From NCBI RefSeq assembly GCF_042186555.1, contig NC_133328.1:619889592-619953591 (forward strand): a stretch of 64,000 nt of DNA. Reading direction: 5' to 3'. The notes below the pieces were generated by a model. That model was not told where the DNA came from. It searched no databases and saw only the letters and a program-made list of their open reading frames with translations. The DNA is from Aquarana catesbeiana (Eukaryota; Chordata; Amphibia; Anura; Ranidae). The translations under genes and the position numbers were made by a program. How positions within the stretch are numbered: position 1 is the stretch's first letter; the number at the start of each line of letters is the position of its first letter. Positions 53,639 to 64,000 of this stretch are shown here, in pieces.

Positions 53639-54360
53639 TGTAACGAGTCCCTGCTCGCTCAGTTCCACTCTCCCGACACTCCTCTGCGGCTATAGAATCA
53701 GATTGCAGATTGCAACATCTGATGGTTCGGTCATACGATGCTCCGGGACTAGAACTACAGCTATGTGCCGTTCTAATCCAGTTGTGTAGCTCAGAACAAA
53801 CACCAGGCAGGCTGTATGTAAGTTCAACCAGGAATCTCTTTTATTGAAAGGAATACAGGCTCTTTTATACAATAAAAGAGGAGGTGCATACCTCCTGCTC
53901 ATATTACTCTGAACATACACCTGTGACCAGAAACCTAATTACCATGGGCTAATTAACTAATCCCTTTAGACAGCCTAGATGACTTAGACATGACCTTTAG
54001 GCCAGACTGGCCGTCTTGTAGCTCAGAAAACCTAATCAACATTATCACAATAGCAGAGTTAATTAACACAAACAACAATGGGGTTCTAATGACTAATGAT
54101 TCTAGCAGGCAACAGACAGACAGGTGGCTGGAATTGACATCAGCATCTCCTAACAGTATTTTTCCCAGCATTATGAATCAGCCACTATTCCTAATATGGC
54201 AAATCCAGGGTCCCCAGAGTCTGTGTGTCCTGGGGGACCAGGACCTGAATCCACAGTAATACCACCTCAAGGGTCCCCAGGCATACAGCCCACGATCGAT
54301 CGGCAAGAGGCTAGCATTCAGTCCCCTCCAAAAGTCTCTCTCCTGGCTAGGTCTGTCACA
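53639..54360 (-). mobile_element. Solo LTR, 722 bp, with 5-bp duplication
   Basis: Begins TGTAACGAGTCCC and ends GGTCTGTCACA, flanked by AGGAG (53,634-53,638 and 54,361-54,365). Words such as ACCTAATTA, ATGACC, GTCTTGT and CAGCAT in the same order as the LTRs at 48.8 kb suggest a related family in the same orientation. Minus-strand TATAAAAG and AATAAA are present near 53,870-53,835. No internal region remains, consistent with LTR-LTR recombination. Confidence 0.88.
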
Positions 54361-54789
54361 AGGAGGTCCCAATTCTGGTACAAGAAGGTAGCAATTTATC
54401 TCATCCATTTGGCTGTTTACAATTCCTACATAGTCTGCACAAAATCCACAGAAAGCCCCGCCCCCTTCCTAAAATTCATAGAAGTAGTAGTCACGTCCCT
54501 TGTCTATCAACAAAGACCCCCCCAGAAGACCTTCGCTCTGATGCTGTTAGGCGACTTCATGAACGCCACTTCCCGTACAACATTCCACAATCGGAAGCAG
54601 GCCGAAGAGGGCAAAAAAGATGTCGCGTGTGCAGCAGAAGAGGGCTTCGAAAAGATACCAGCTTCCATTGTCCCCAGTGTCCCTCCCAACCTGACCTTTG
54701 CATTAGTGAATGCTTCGAACTTTATCATACATACCTAAATTATTAGCCCATATTTTCCCCATTTTCATCATCTGTTCTGATCATTTTCC

Positions 54790-55075
54790 ATTCTTCCCCA
54801 CTGCCACTGCCTTCCACGTGAACTGACCCTGGCCTGCTTTTTGACTATGCCTCTGCCTACCGTTTGGACTGCTTGCACGTGAACTGACCCTGGCCTGTTT
54901 TGTGACTATGCCTCTGCCTACCGTTTGGACTGCTTCCACTTGAACTGACCCTGGCCTGTTTTGTGACTATGCTTCTGCCCACTGCTTGGACGGCTTGCAC
55001 GTGAACTGACCCTGGCCTGTTTTATGGACTATGCTTTTGCCTACCGCTTGGACTGATCTGTTGCCCTGCTACTGT
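54790..55075 (+). repeat. 61-bp tandem repeat, about 4.5 units
   Basis: Unit of the form CACGTGAACTGACCCTGGCC plus TGTTTTGTGACTATGCCTCTG, in the 3' region of the piggyBac element. Degenerate CTGCCTGGAC words continue to about 55,620. Confidence 0.9.
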
Positions 55076-55734
55076 AGTACACAGGGGTCTCACATATGTG
55101 AGGGGCTCCAGAATAGTTTGTCCTGATGGAGAAAACAATTTTTTTTGTTTTCTCCGGGTCTTGTAATTTCCAGACTAGGGTCTGGAGTCCGGAGGCTTCA
55201 TAGAGATTTGGGTGGGTCAAAGCCTCTACCCCTGTGCCCCTGTGCACAGGTCCTACCTGATTGCGGCCCTCAGCCTGCTGCTGACTTACTGCAATCATGC
55301 CTTTGCCTGCCGCATGAACGGACCACACCTCTGCCTGCTACCTGGACTATGCAAATAATTAGCTGTAGCAAGAGGCAGTATGTTTATGAAGGGCTGGAGA
55401 GCGGTACAATAATAAGTGTCTGCAGGTAACAGTGTACCAGGACCAATATTATGGCTGTGCTGGCTGTCTCTGCCTGGACAATTTCTATGGACAAATGCTT
55501 TGGCTGTGCTGACAATATCCTTGTGCTGACTATAGACAATATTCCTGCCTGCTGCCTGGATAATTACCATTGCTGTCGCTAAGCACATCCCTGACTGCTG
55601 CCTGGACCAGTGCTCTCTTCTGTGGACACTACTAAAAGCGCAGGTAATACTTTTTTTTTTTACCCTTTCTGCAATAGAATTTATTTTGGATTGTAATTCT
55701 TGGTATGTACATGCTATGTGTTAGAAATATGAAG

Positions 55735-56880
55735 GGCCTTCAAAAATGATAGGTTGCCAGGAAATTATCTATGTAATGTATGCTCCTAGAACGCCTGATG
55801 GTGCTACTTGGATGTTGGGCCTCTGTATGTGGCCAAGCTGTGTAAAAGTCCCACACATGGGGTATCCCCATACTCAGGAGGAGTAACAGAATGTATTTTG
55901 GGGTGTCATTTTTGCTATGTATTTGCTATGTGTTGGAAATATCTTACAAATGGACAACTTTGTGTAAAAAAGAATGCGTTTTCATTTTTTCTCCACATTT
56001 TCCAAAAACTTCTGGAAAAAAAATAACCGTTCAAAAGACTCATTATGCCTCATAGATTATAAGTTGGGGTGTTTGCTTTCCAAAATGGGGTCATTTTGTG
56101 GGCAATTCCATTGTCCTGGTGCTCCACGGCCTTCAAAAGTGTAATAGGTGGTTTAGAAATGAGATGTGCAATTTATGCTCGTAGATCGCCTGATGGTGCT
56201 AATTCAGTGTTGAGCCTTTGTATGTGGCCAGGCTGTGTAAAAGTCCCACACATGTGGTATCGCCATACTCAGGAGGAGTAGCAGAATGTATTTTGGGGTG
56301 TCATTTTTGCTATGTATTTGCTATGTGTTGGAAATATCTTATAAATGGACAACTGTGTGTAAAAAAAAAATGCATTTTCATTTTTTTCCCACATTTTCCA
56401 AAAACTTCTGGAAAAAAAATAACCGTTCAAAAGACTTATTATGCCTCATAGATTATACATTGGGGTGTTTGCTTTCCAAAATGGGGTCATTTTGTGGGCA
56501 ATTCCATTGTCCTGGTGCTCCAGGGCCTTCAAAAATGTAATAGGTGGTTGAGAAATGAGATGTGCAATTTATGCTCGTAGATCGCCTGATGGTGCTACTT
56601 CAATGTTGGGCCTTTGTATGTGGCCAGGCTGTGTAAAAGTCCCACACATGTGGTATCCCCATACTCAGGAGGAGTAAAAGAATGTATTTTGAGGTGTAAT
56701 TTGTTGTATGTATATGCTCTGTGAGAGAAATAACCAGTTAATATGACAATTTTGTAAAAAAAAAAAAATAAATAAATCTTCCTTTTGCAAAGAATTGTGG
56801 GAAAAAAATACAGGTCAAAAAAACTCACCATGCTACTTACTTAATACCTTGGAATGTCTACTTTCTAAAAAGGGGTCATT
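55735..56880 (+). repeat. 395-bp tandem repeat, nearly three units
   Basis: The block starting CCTTCAAAA(A/G)TG recurs at about 55,738, 56,131 and 56,527. Each holds CCACACATG(T/G)GGTAT, CCATACTCAGGAGGAGTA and CAAAATGGGGTCATTTTG. The first copy is the most diverged at its start. It belongs to the piggyBac 3' region. Confidence 0.92.
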
Positions 56881-57377
56881 TGGGGGGTATTTGTACTTTT
56901 CTGACTTGTTAGTACCTCAAGAAATGAGATTCACCTGATGTATTGAAGGCCTGATCATATGTTTTCAATTTTCATTGATTGGCACCATAGTTTGTAGACG
57001 CTATAACTTTCACAAAGACCAAATAATATACACTAATTTGGGTTGTTTTTACCAAAGATATATAGCAGTATAAATTTTGGCCAAAATTTATGAAGAAAAA
57101 TGACTAATTTTCTAAATTTTATGACAAAAACAAAGAAAAAGGCAATTTTTCACAAAATTTACAGTCTTTTTTTATTTATAGCACAAAAAATAAAAAACCC
57201 ATTAGTGATTAAATACCACCAAAAGAAAGCTCTATTTGTGTGAAAAAAAGGACACAAATTTATTTGGGTATAGTGTTGCATGACCGAGTAATTGTCATTC
57301 AAAGTGTGAAAGCACCGAAAGCTGAAAATTGGTCTGGGCAAGAAGGGGATTTAAGTGCCCTGTATTGAGGTGGTTAA

Positions 57378-59100
57378 ACTTTATTTTAAATTTCTTTAGT
57401 TGCTTCCTGGTTGCTAGCCTAGGCCAAAATTATGTCATACATCCCAGGATTTTTTTTTTCTTTCATCTGGAGGTGGGAAGGCTTTCTCAGTTAAGCACGC
57501 CCTCTTGCCTGCATGTCTGAGCTAAGGCAGATGAATTCCAGAAAGTAAATGCTACATGAATCATCTGCCCTTTGGCCAGATGGCCATGGCTAGAAAGGCT
57601 GGGGGGGAAAGGGGTTCAAAGTGATTTATCAACAAAATTAACATGGAGACACGGATGGATGGGGGGGTTTCCTTTGATTATAAAAAATGAATAAAACAGC
57701 ATTTTTAGTTTGTGGTTTTCATATACAGTTGAGTTCTGCTTTAAGCATGACACTAGACATTAAATAATTAGAGGGCCATTCTGAATGAATTTGAGGAGGC
57801 TGTAAACTTGGTTACAAGTACTTAATTAATTTAAATACACCCCTGATGGTACATATTTATCTTCAAATCCTTAGTCGCTGCTCGGTCTGACAAAGTTCAA
57901 AACCCTTCAATTTATTACTTGAGAAGTGTTTATCTTATAATATTTATCCGTAGATCCTTAAAGACAGACAGCATGAGTGGTCTCTAGATGCATCTGGTGG
58001 ATATTTACCATGCTGTATGTAATTTACTTATTCATTTAATTTTAATCATTTATAGAGATGAGAACATTTTCAAAATCCTCTCCACTGGTAATTCACTCCT
58101 GCAGTCTTAATACTTCTAAGGATTTGTTTAAGGATTTTATATATATTCTATCTCAGCGAGAGCTACCTCTGGCCCCCCAAACGTAGAACATCATACAGCC
58201 ACTAGGATTCTAATCTCAGGTCAGAACTCACAATGTCACAGGACAGCTAGACATCTTTCGGCCTCCACCAGGCACTCTTCAGTGAGTTCTGCTTACAGTA
58301 GTTAGCTCCAAACATAATTAGGGATAGGCCCCCCAGCTCTGCCATAGCTGGGACCTTGAAGAACATCAGCAGTCTCCAGCAGAACTGCCTCAAACACAAG
58401 AACAGGGCTGCTTCAGACCCCAGACTATTTATGTCGTCTCCCCCCCCACTGGGCACAGCTCCCCAGGGATTGACCAATGCACAATTAATATTCAAGCTGC
58501 CCATTTGACTCTCCCAGCCTTCTATGTTCTGGAAGCCTCCAGATTGCATGGGGAAGCAATCAAACCTGCAGCCTGGGAGATCGAAAACAGCCCAGAGAAA
58601 TCAATAGCTGCTCCAATGATTACAGAGGAGACAAAAAGAACTAAATGTATCTATTATCTGAGCAACCTACTTAGGAGGATTCTACATCAGCAAAGAGCAG
58701 TCTCTATAAGAAATAATTGTGGGCAGTGGGTAAAGCGCAGGTGTTTCGTTCACCACTCCTGATATGCAATGGATCCGGTCTAGTATATTTGGTGGTCTGT
58801 TGTCCCAGAAAGCTTAGTCCTCAAAATCAGGTCCTCTCAATCAGGTCCTCGTAAGGCTCAGTATCTCAGCTCTAGGCTAGTCACACACAGCAACGGGCCC
58901 CTCTAGTTCTGGTCCCAGCACAGGAAATGACTGTATCAGTGGCTCAATCCTCACACTCTCTGGTGTGTGTATGGATGCCACTGGCATAAGGACCACACTC
59001 TGGCTCTTCACACTAGACTGCCCTGATCTGTAGCCTAAAGTCTGGGAAAACTCTATTCCTCTCCTCCTCTGTATGCAGGGAATCTTGGCCCTTGCAATTT
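57378..59100. other. No gene seen
   Basis: 57,760-58,170 is AT-rich and not repeated in the window. 58,200-59,040 has several short direct words (TCAGGTCCTC twice near 58,830) but no terminal repeats or convincing frame. Confidence 0.45.
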
Positions 59101-60100
59101 TTTTTTTATTTAAAAAAATAGGTGCAGGAACTCAACCACACCCCCCCCAAACTGCACTGAATGGTGGGTGTGGCCCAATTGGAATAACAGTGGGAGGATA
59201 TTAAAAGGGCAATAAATACCAGTAGTGCATTATGTGTGGAGTTTAAAGATGCGGCATGTACAGAGCAGAGTGCAGAGTTCAGGTCAGGGGTGCTCTATGT
59301 GAAGAGTGCAGAGTTCAGGGGTGAGCTATGTACAGAGTTCAGATTTCAGGGGTGTGCTATGTACAGAATGCAGAGTTCAGGGGTGAGCTATGTACAGAGT
59401 ACAGAGTGCAGATTTCGGGGGTGCGCTACGTACAGAGTGCAGATTTTAGGGGTGCTCTATACACAAAGTGCAGAGTCCAGGGGTGCGCTATGTACAGAGT
59501 GCAGATTTCAGGGATGCGCTACGTACAGAGTGCAGATTTCAGGGATGCGCTACGTACAGAGTGCAGATTTCAGGGGTGCTCTATGCACAGAGTGCAGAGT
59601 TTAGGCGTGAGCTACGTACAGAGTGCAGATTTCAGGGGTGCTCTATGCACAGAGTGCAGAGTTTAGGCGTGAGCTATGTACAGAGTGCAGATTTCAGGGG
59701 TGCTCTATGCACAAAGTGCAGAGTTTAGGCGTGAGCTACGTACAGAGTGCAGATTTCAGGGTTGCGCTATGCACAGAGTGCAGAGTTCATGGATGTGCTA
59801 AATACAGAGTGCAGATTTCAGGGGTGCACTACGTACAGAGTGCAGGATTTAGGAGTGCGCTATGCACAGAATGCAGAGTTCAGGGGTGTACTACGTACAA
59901 ACTGCAGAGTTTAGGGGTGCGTTACATACAAAGTGCAGGGTTCAGGAGTGTGCTACACACAGAGTGCAGGATGGAGGAGTGCACTGTGTGCAATGCACAA
60001 TGTGCAGGATTCGACTCTCTTTCACAGGCTGTCCATATCTCACTTCCACCCCTCCTCAGCTCTACCTTCTGCACCACTCCCCCCCCCCCCCCCCCCCCAC
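59101..60100 (+). repeat. Interspersed repeat with 33-bp minisatellite, copy 2
   Basis: Counterpart of 35,150-35,640. The minisatellite (GTACAGAGTGCAGATTTCAG plus GGGTGCGCTAC) spans about 59,235-60,005 with over 20 units, against about nine in copy 1. A second-level alternation of CTACGTA and CTATGCA units is visible at 59,530-59,750. It ends in a C-run of more than 20 bases at about 60,078-60,100. Confidence 0.85.
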
Positions 60101-61107
60101 CTCTGAACATACCTCTGTCCACAACTCTAGCACCTCCACACAGTATAGGTGGCTGAGACTCTTTCTCCCAATTGCAGGGAGATCATTTGACAGCATCTGT
60201 GCACATAGGCACAGATGGGGATCACAGTGCAACCTGCCATGTGATGCCTCATTCCACCTATGATCACACTGCATCTTGGGTACACTGGTAAAGCCCTGCC
60301 TACAAATGTGCTGCTGCTGTATCTTCTTCATCCAATCCACAGGCTAGGGGTGGATCCTTGACCAAACTGTACTGCTCAACTGCAATGGAGGTCAGAGACC
60401 TGTCTGTGCTATGTATCAGGGAAGACATCCACTGGTAATTTTCACCGCTGATCAATCAAAGCATGATCTTATAAAGGGAAATCCCATTCTGTACTGTCTC
60501 AGCTCTACAATACTGCAGTGTTGCTTTATGGGTAACAGATTTGCTTTAAATATTGCTGTAGTTGCAAAGGGTAGGGGGTGAGCGTAAAATGAAAACATCT
60601 CTTCTAGATTATTGGTTACCCATTCACCCTGGAGAAATGTATTAGCACTTATGTTGTAAGCTGTGCAGATGGTATTTTCTATGTGTATTTTACTCTTAGG
60701 GTTGTGGTATAATAAGCTCGGCTAACTGAATGCTTCATTTCGTTTTTTAACAAGCATCCCGCATCAAAGGGAAAAAAATAAGCAATAGTCTTTAAAGCTT
60801 TTGAGATTCAAATGCACTTAATGCTGTCAGCATTCAGCTCCTAAATGACACTTTATGAGAGATGAAATGCAGAATGCCGTAGATTTGCATTAAGCGAAGT
60901 AATATTTCTTGAATGCTCATTTGCAAAATTGATATACGTTGAATTATCAGTGTTCAGCTTTTCACATTAAATTGCGCTGGCTGCAAAATGTTCCCTGCTT
61001 TCACAGTAAACAAAAGTAAAGTTCTAACAAGATGTATTTCATTTCTGGAAGAAGAAAAACATTTTCTCAACTTTTTGACCTCATGCACCCTGAGCATCAA
61101 AAATGCC
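60101..61107. other. No gene; AT-rich and apparently unique on the right
   Basis: 60,750-60,985 (TTCAAATGCACTTAATGCTG, ATGAAATGCAGAATGCCG) is not repeated in the window and has no coding frame; it might be host regulatory sequence. Confidence 0.45.
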
Positions 61108-61301
61108 ACAGGACAACTTTATCACATCAAAGGGTTGATGGTTGGGGCCATGTACCGTCAAATCTTGGGTGAGAACCTCCTTCCCTCACCCAGGGCATTG
61201 AGAACGGGTCGTAGATCGGCTGAGGGAAGGAGGTTCTCACCCAAGATTTGACGGTACATGGCCCCAACCATCAACCCTTTGATGTGGTGAAGTTGTCCTG
61301 T
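61108..61301. repeat. Inverted duplication of transposase sequence
   Basis: 61,108-61,188 is the reverse complement of 61,221-61,301 with few mismatches, separated by 32 bp. Both carry the segment encoding GLMVGAMYRQILGENLLPS. Confidence 0.93.
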
Positions 61302-61898
61302 CCCCTTAGCACAAAAACACCCCCAAAGCATAATGTTTCCACCTCCACATTTGACGGTGGGGATGGTGTTCTTGGGGTCATAGGCAGCATTCCTCCACCT
61401 CCAAACACAGCGAGTTGAGTTGATGCGAAAAAGCTTGATTTTGGTCTCCTCTGACCACAACACTTTCACCCAGTTCTCCTCTGAATCATTCAGATGTTCA
61501 ATAGCAAACTTCAGACGGGCCTGTACATGTGCTTTCTTGAGCAGGGGGACCTTGCGGGTGCTGCAGGATTTCAGTCTTTCACGGCGTAGTGTGTTACCAA
61601 ACGTTTTCTTGGTCCTAGCTGCCTTAAGATCATTGACAAGATTCTCCCGTGTAGTTCTGGGCTGATTCCTCATCGATCTCATGATCATTGAAACTCCACG
61701 AGGTGAGACCTTGCATGGAGCCCAAGACAGAGGGAGATTGACAGTTATTTTGTGTTTCTTCCATTTGCGAATAATCACACCAAATGTTGTCGCCCTCTCA
61801 CCAAGCTGCTTGGCGGTGGTCTTGCAGCCCATTCCAGCCTTGCGTAGGTCTACAATCTTGTCCCTAACATACTTGGACAGCTCTTTGGTCTTGGCCAT
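61222..61898 (-). pseudogene. Tc1-family transposase, C-terminus missing
   Basis: The ATG at 61,898 (MAKTKELSKYVRDKIVDL) is followed by the first helix-turn-helix region and a second HTH (GNTLRRERLKSCSTRK). The first catalytic region reads WSEETKIKLF (about 61,450), where Tc1 enzymes usually have Asp (SDETK), so the residue is Glu. The GGGNIMLWGCF box follows (about 61,340). At about 61,222 the sequence turns into its own inverted copy, so the second Asp and the Glu of the triad are lost. The frame up to that point has no stop. Inactive. Confidence 0.88.
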
Positions 61899-62241
61899 GG
61901 TGGAGAGATTGGAATCTGATTGATTGCTTCTGTGAACAGGTGTCTTTTATATAGGTAACAAGCTGAGATTAGGAGCACTCCCTTTAAGAGAGTGCTCCTA
62001 ATCTCAGCTTGTTACCTGTATAGAAGGCACCTGGGAGCAAGAAATCTTGCTGATTGATAAGGGATCAAATACTTATTTCCCTCATTAAAATACAAATCAA
62101 TTTATAACTTTTTTAAAATGCGTTTTTCTGGATATTTTTGTCTCTCGCTGTTAAAATAAACCTACCATTAAAATTATAGACTGATCATTTCTTTGTCAGT
62201 GGGCAAACGTACAAAATCAGCAGCGGGTCAAATACTTCTTT

Positions 62242-62242
<1 letters not shown>

Positions 62243-62294
<52 letters not shown>
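62243..62294 (+). repeat. TA dinucleotide microsatellite
   Basis: About 25 TA units directly abut the Tc1 end, at the place of the TA target. Confidence 0.95.
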
Positions 62295-62299
<5 letters not shown>

Positions 62300-63046
62300 C
62301 GTGATCACTAGAAATAAATTATACTTTTGCTTAACATGAAATAATATTTCTGATGCTATGTCCTCTTTACCTTAGATGTAGTTTATTCTCCTCGAATTCC
62401 TCCAGTTTCTCAAACCTGTATAAAATAAGTCTGTGAAAACAAGAAACACCGCACAACATCTAAACCTTTGTATAACCTTGAGGGAATAATATCCAGCCTG
62501 GTGAGATGATAGCAATTACACGCACAGCCCCTCTGATAAAATCTCCATCTGCTAAGAGCTGCATTGACCCGAATATAAGGAGAGAAGGTGATTGAACCTT
62601 CCAGGGGTTTTGGAATGAAAAGCTTTCTAAACTAACCCAATAATCGAGTTCAGACTACATAACACAACACACACATACTGTATATTAAGGGGTATATTAA
62701 TAAAGCATTGATTGATTTGATAGAATTTCCAATGCTTATAAAGCCCATAAGCTGTCTGTATTCCCCTGACCATGTCGTAGTCGTTTACCCAGCATACAAA
62801 TTTCCAGTGCTTCAATGAGCAAGCCAGTGTAGCTACCTGTCTTAAACAGAGGATATTGGCTACATTTAGTTTTTGACTGAGAGGTAGTTAGCCCAGACTG
62901 ATTGTATAGATTTTCACTTGGCCATTCCCTAAGCTCAGTTGGGTTGTGATTTCTCACTGCTGCCAGTAGGTGACACTGGCACACTGGCTATAGTAAGAGA
63001 TTTGTAACAAGACTGAGTTATGAATATTTATATTTCCTTCCTTAGT
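62295..63046. other. No gene seen
   Basis: AT-rich sequence without coding frames or terminal repeats. Confidence 0.45.
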
Positions 63047-63137
63047 GTTACAAGGTCTCAGGTGTGAATGGGGAGCAGGTGTGTTAAATTTGGTGTTATC
63101 GCTCTCACTCTCTCATACTGGTCACTGGAAGCTCAAA

Positions 63138-64000
63138 ATGGCACCTCATGGCAAAGAACTCTCTGAGGATCTGAAAAAAAAAATTGTTGCTCTACATAAA
63201 GGTGGCCTAGGCTATAAGAAGATTGCCAGGACCCTAAAACTGAGCTTCAGCACGGTGACCAAGACCATACAGCGGTTTAACAGGACAAGTTCCACTCAGA
63301 ACAGGTCTCACCATAGTTACATAGTTGGTGAGGTTGAAAAAAAGACTCCTTCATCAAGTCCAACCTATGTGTGTGATAATATATATGAATTACATTGTAG
63401 ATCCCTTTATGCCGTGGTCGACCAAAAAAGTTGAGTGCACGTGCTCAGCATCATATCCAGAGGCTGTCTTTGGGAAATAGACATATGAGTGCTGCCAGGA
63501 TTGCTGCAGAGGTTGAAGGGGTGGGGGGGTCAGCCTGTCAGTGCTCAGACCATACGCCGCACACTGCACCAAATTGGTCTGCATGGCTGTCATCCCAGAA
63601 GGAAACCTCATCTAAAGATGATGCACAAAAAGCCCGCAAACAGTTTGCTGAAGACAAGCAGACTAAGGACATGGATTACTGGAACCATGTCCTGTGTTCT
63701 GAAGAGACCAAGATAAACTTATTTGGTTCAGATGGTGTCAAACATGTGTGGCGGCAACCAGGTGAGGAGTACAAAGATAAGTGTGTCTTGCCTACAGTCA
63801 AGCATGGTGATAGGAGTGTCATGGTCTAGGGCTGTATGAGTGCTTCTGACACTGTGGAGCTACAGTTCATTGAGGGAACCATGAATGCCAACATGTACTG
63901 TGATATACTGAAGCAGAGCATTTTTCCTTGCTTTCAGAGACTGGGCCACAGGGCAGTATTCCAACATGACAACGACCCCAAATACACCTCCAAGATGACC
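63138..64000 (+). pseudogene. Tc1-family transposase, interrupted and partial
   Basis: The ATG at 63,138 (MAPHGKELSEDLKKKIVALH) is followed by the first HTH up to about 63,312. A foreign segment of about 100 bp follows, then VDQKS and, in the next frame, the second HTH (VSAQTIRRTLHQIGLHG, about 63,540-63,590). The first catalytic region reads CSEETKINLFG (about 63,697), again Glu for the usual Asp. A TAG replaces the Trp codon of the VMVWGC box at 63,827. The second catalytic region is visible at the edge (QHDNDPKYTSK, about 63,962-63,994), and the final Glu lies beyond the window. Inactive. Confidence 0.88.
63314..63414 (+). mobile_element. Short SINE-like insertion in the Tc1 gene
   Basis: AGTTACATAGTTGGTGAGGT and CAAGTCCAACCTATGTGTGT are words I associate with a common short interspersed sequence in frog genomes (from memory). 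It interrupts the codons between the GRP-type hook and the second HTH. CCAT on the left and CCGT on the right may be a decayed short duplication. Confidence 0.5.

Larger units (their letters stand above)
48660..54740 (+). pseudogene. piggyBac transposase (DDE_Tnp_1_7 type), broken by insertions
   Basis: The ATG at 48,660 (MSKRVYTSEEAFQIL) opens the acidic N-terminus, which ends at a stop at 48,819 next to the first LTR insertion. The core resumes at 52,279-53,080 with PFEWRDLNLEEFKLFLGL, MRFFHFND and ICVDESLVPFSGR (first catalytic Asp, about 52,862). Repeat units then interrupt it. 53,240-53,536 has YLDNFYTSLPL (second Asp, about 53,303). NDQMIQPY (about 53,600) precedes the solo LTR, and WYKKVAIYLIHLAVYN (about 54,378) follows it. 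A frame at about 54,625-54,740 gives the Cys-rich C-terminal domain (CRVC, CPQC, ELYHT). The third Asp region is frameshifted. piggyBac transposases cut and paste at TTAA without footprints; this copy is dead. Confidence 0.9.
47506..57373 (+). mobile_element. Large piggyBac element with TTAA duplication, interrupted by two LTR insertions
   Basis: TTAA (47,502-47,505) precedes CCACTAGCC, and GAGGTGG precedes TTAA (57,374-57,377). The right end matches the shorter copies at 19.4 and 22.2 kb. Between the ends are a minisatellite, a broken transposase, two tandem-repeat fields and two LTR insertions. Without the insertions (about 3.24 kb and 0.73 kb) the element is still near 5.9 kb, large for piggyBac mainly because of its repeats. 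Confidence 0.85.
61108..62242 (-). mobile_element. Tc1-family transposon 3, rearranged
   Basis: The right side keeps the Tc1 terminal region (AGGGATCAAATACTTATTTC, then GGGTCAAATACTTCTTTCCC) up to a TA-repeat. The left side lacks the terminal repeat and ends in an inverted copy of transposase sequence. A perfect 27-bp hairpin (61,954-61,980 with 61,990-62,016) lies upstream of the gene, as in related copies. Confidence 0.85.
63047..64000 (+). mobile_element. Tc1-family transposon 4, running off the right edge
   Basis: The 5' leader (TGTTACAAGGTCTCAGGTGT) precedes the transposase gene. Its left inverted repeat is not evident and may be truncated. An insertion splits the gene at 63,314. The right end is outside the window. 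Confidence 0.85.

Noticed and set aside
59236..60156. Frames of 110-177 codons with VQSADFRGALCTE-type repeats
   Set aside because: Unit length is a multiple of three, so the minisatellite stays open in all frames; no domain.
1..64000. Host protein-coding exons, tRNA or rRNA genes
   Set aside because: All frames with recognisable domains belong to mobile elements. I saw no tRNA-like cloverleaf or rRNA segment by eye, though a dedicated scan could still find a short exon or RNA.

Overview
This 64 kb window looks like non-coding, transposon-packed DNA from a large vertebrate genome. The mix fits an amphibian, probably a frog, and I suspect a ranid: L2 and L1/Tx1-like LINEs, a Penelope-like element, Ty3/gypsy, several Tc1, piggyBac and hAT elements, and abundant self-complementary short DNA transposons. 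The species call is inference. I see no host protein-coding exon, tRNA or rRNA gene. Nearly every coding-like stretch belongs to a mobile element, and most are broken by stops or frameshifts.

Layout. 0-5 kb: N-terminal part of a BED-finger hAT transposase open at the left edge, then a 5'-truncated L2 LINE. 5.5-12 kb: a Penelope-like element with inverted arms, a coiled-coil/RG-rich ORF1, broken RT and GIY-YIG endonuclease, and a degenerate hammerhead-like fold; two short DNA transposons sit in it. 12.2-19.4 kb: a piggyBac-type short element split by a complete 6.4 kb L1/Tx1-like LINE with a 15-bp target duplication. 19.4-27.5 kb: LINE fragment, hAT and piggyBac short elements, and a 31-bp minisatellite field interrupted by a Tc1 and a Harbinger-like element. 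27.6-34.4 kb: three non-autonomous hAT elements in a row, each with an exact 8-bp target duplication and each carrying internal tandem or inverted repeats. 34.5-42.3 kb: short elements, a decayed minus-strand Ty3/gypsy chromovirus-type element and a Tc1. 44.9-47.4 kb: a minus-strand LINE with a target duplication.

47.5-57.4 kb is the most informative part: a roughly 9.9 kb piggyBac element whose broken transposase gene was hit by two LTR insertions. One is an almost intact minus-strand LTR element (LTRs differing at only about four positions, 5-bp duplication, tRNA-Leu-type primer site) with no gag or pol that I recognise, but with one uninterrupted 629-codon ORF of unknown function. The other is a related solo LTR. 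57.4-64 kb: quiet DNA, a second copy of a 33-bp-minisatellite repeat, a rearranged Tc1 with an inverted duplication, and a further Tc1 running off the right edge.

The elements do not form a pathway. What they give together is a relative-age record: nesting, target duplications and empty sites can be read directly at many junctions. The best candidate for something undescribed is the 629-aa orphan protein of the young LTR element. Stretches with no recognisable repeat (about 1.4-2.8, 22.3-23.0, 31.1-32.2, 57.4-59.1, 60.1-61.1 and 62.3-63.0 kb) are the only places where host regulatory sequence might lie.
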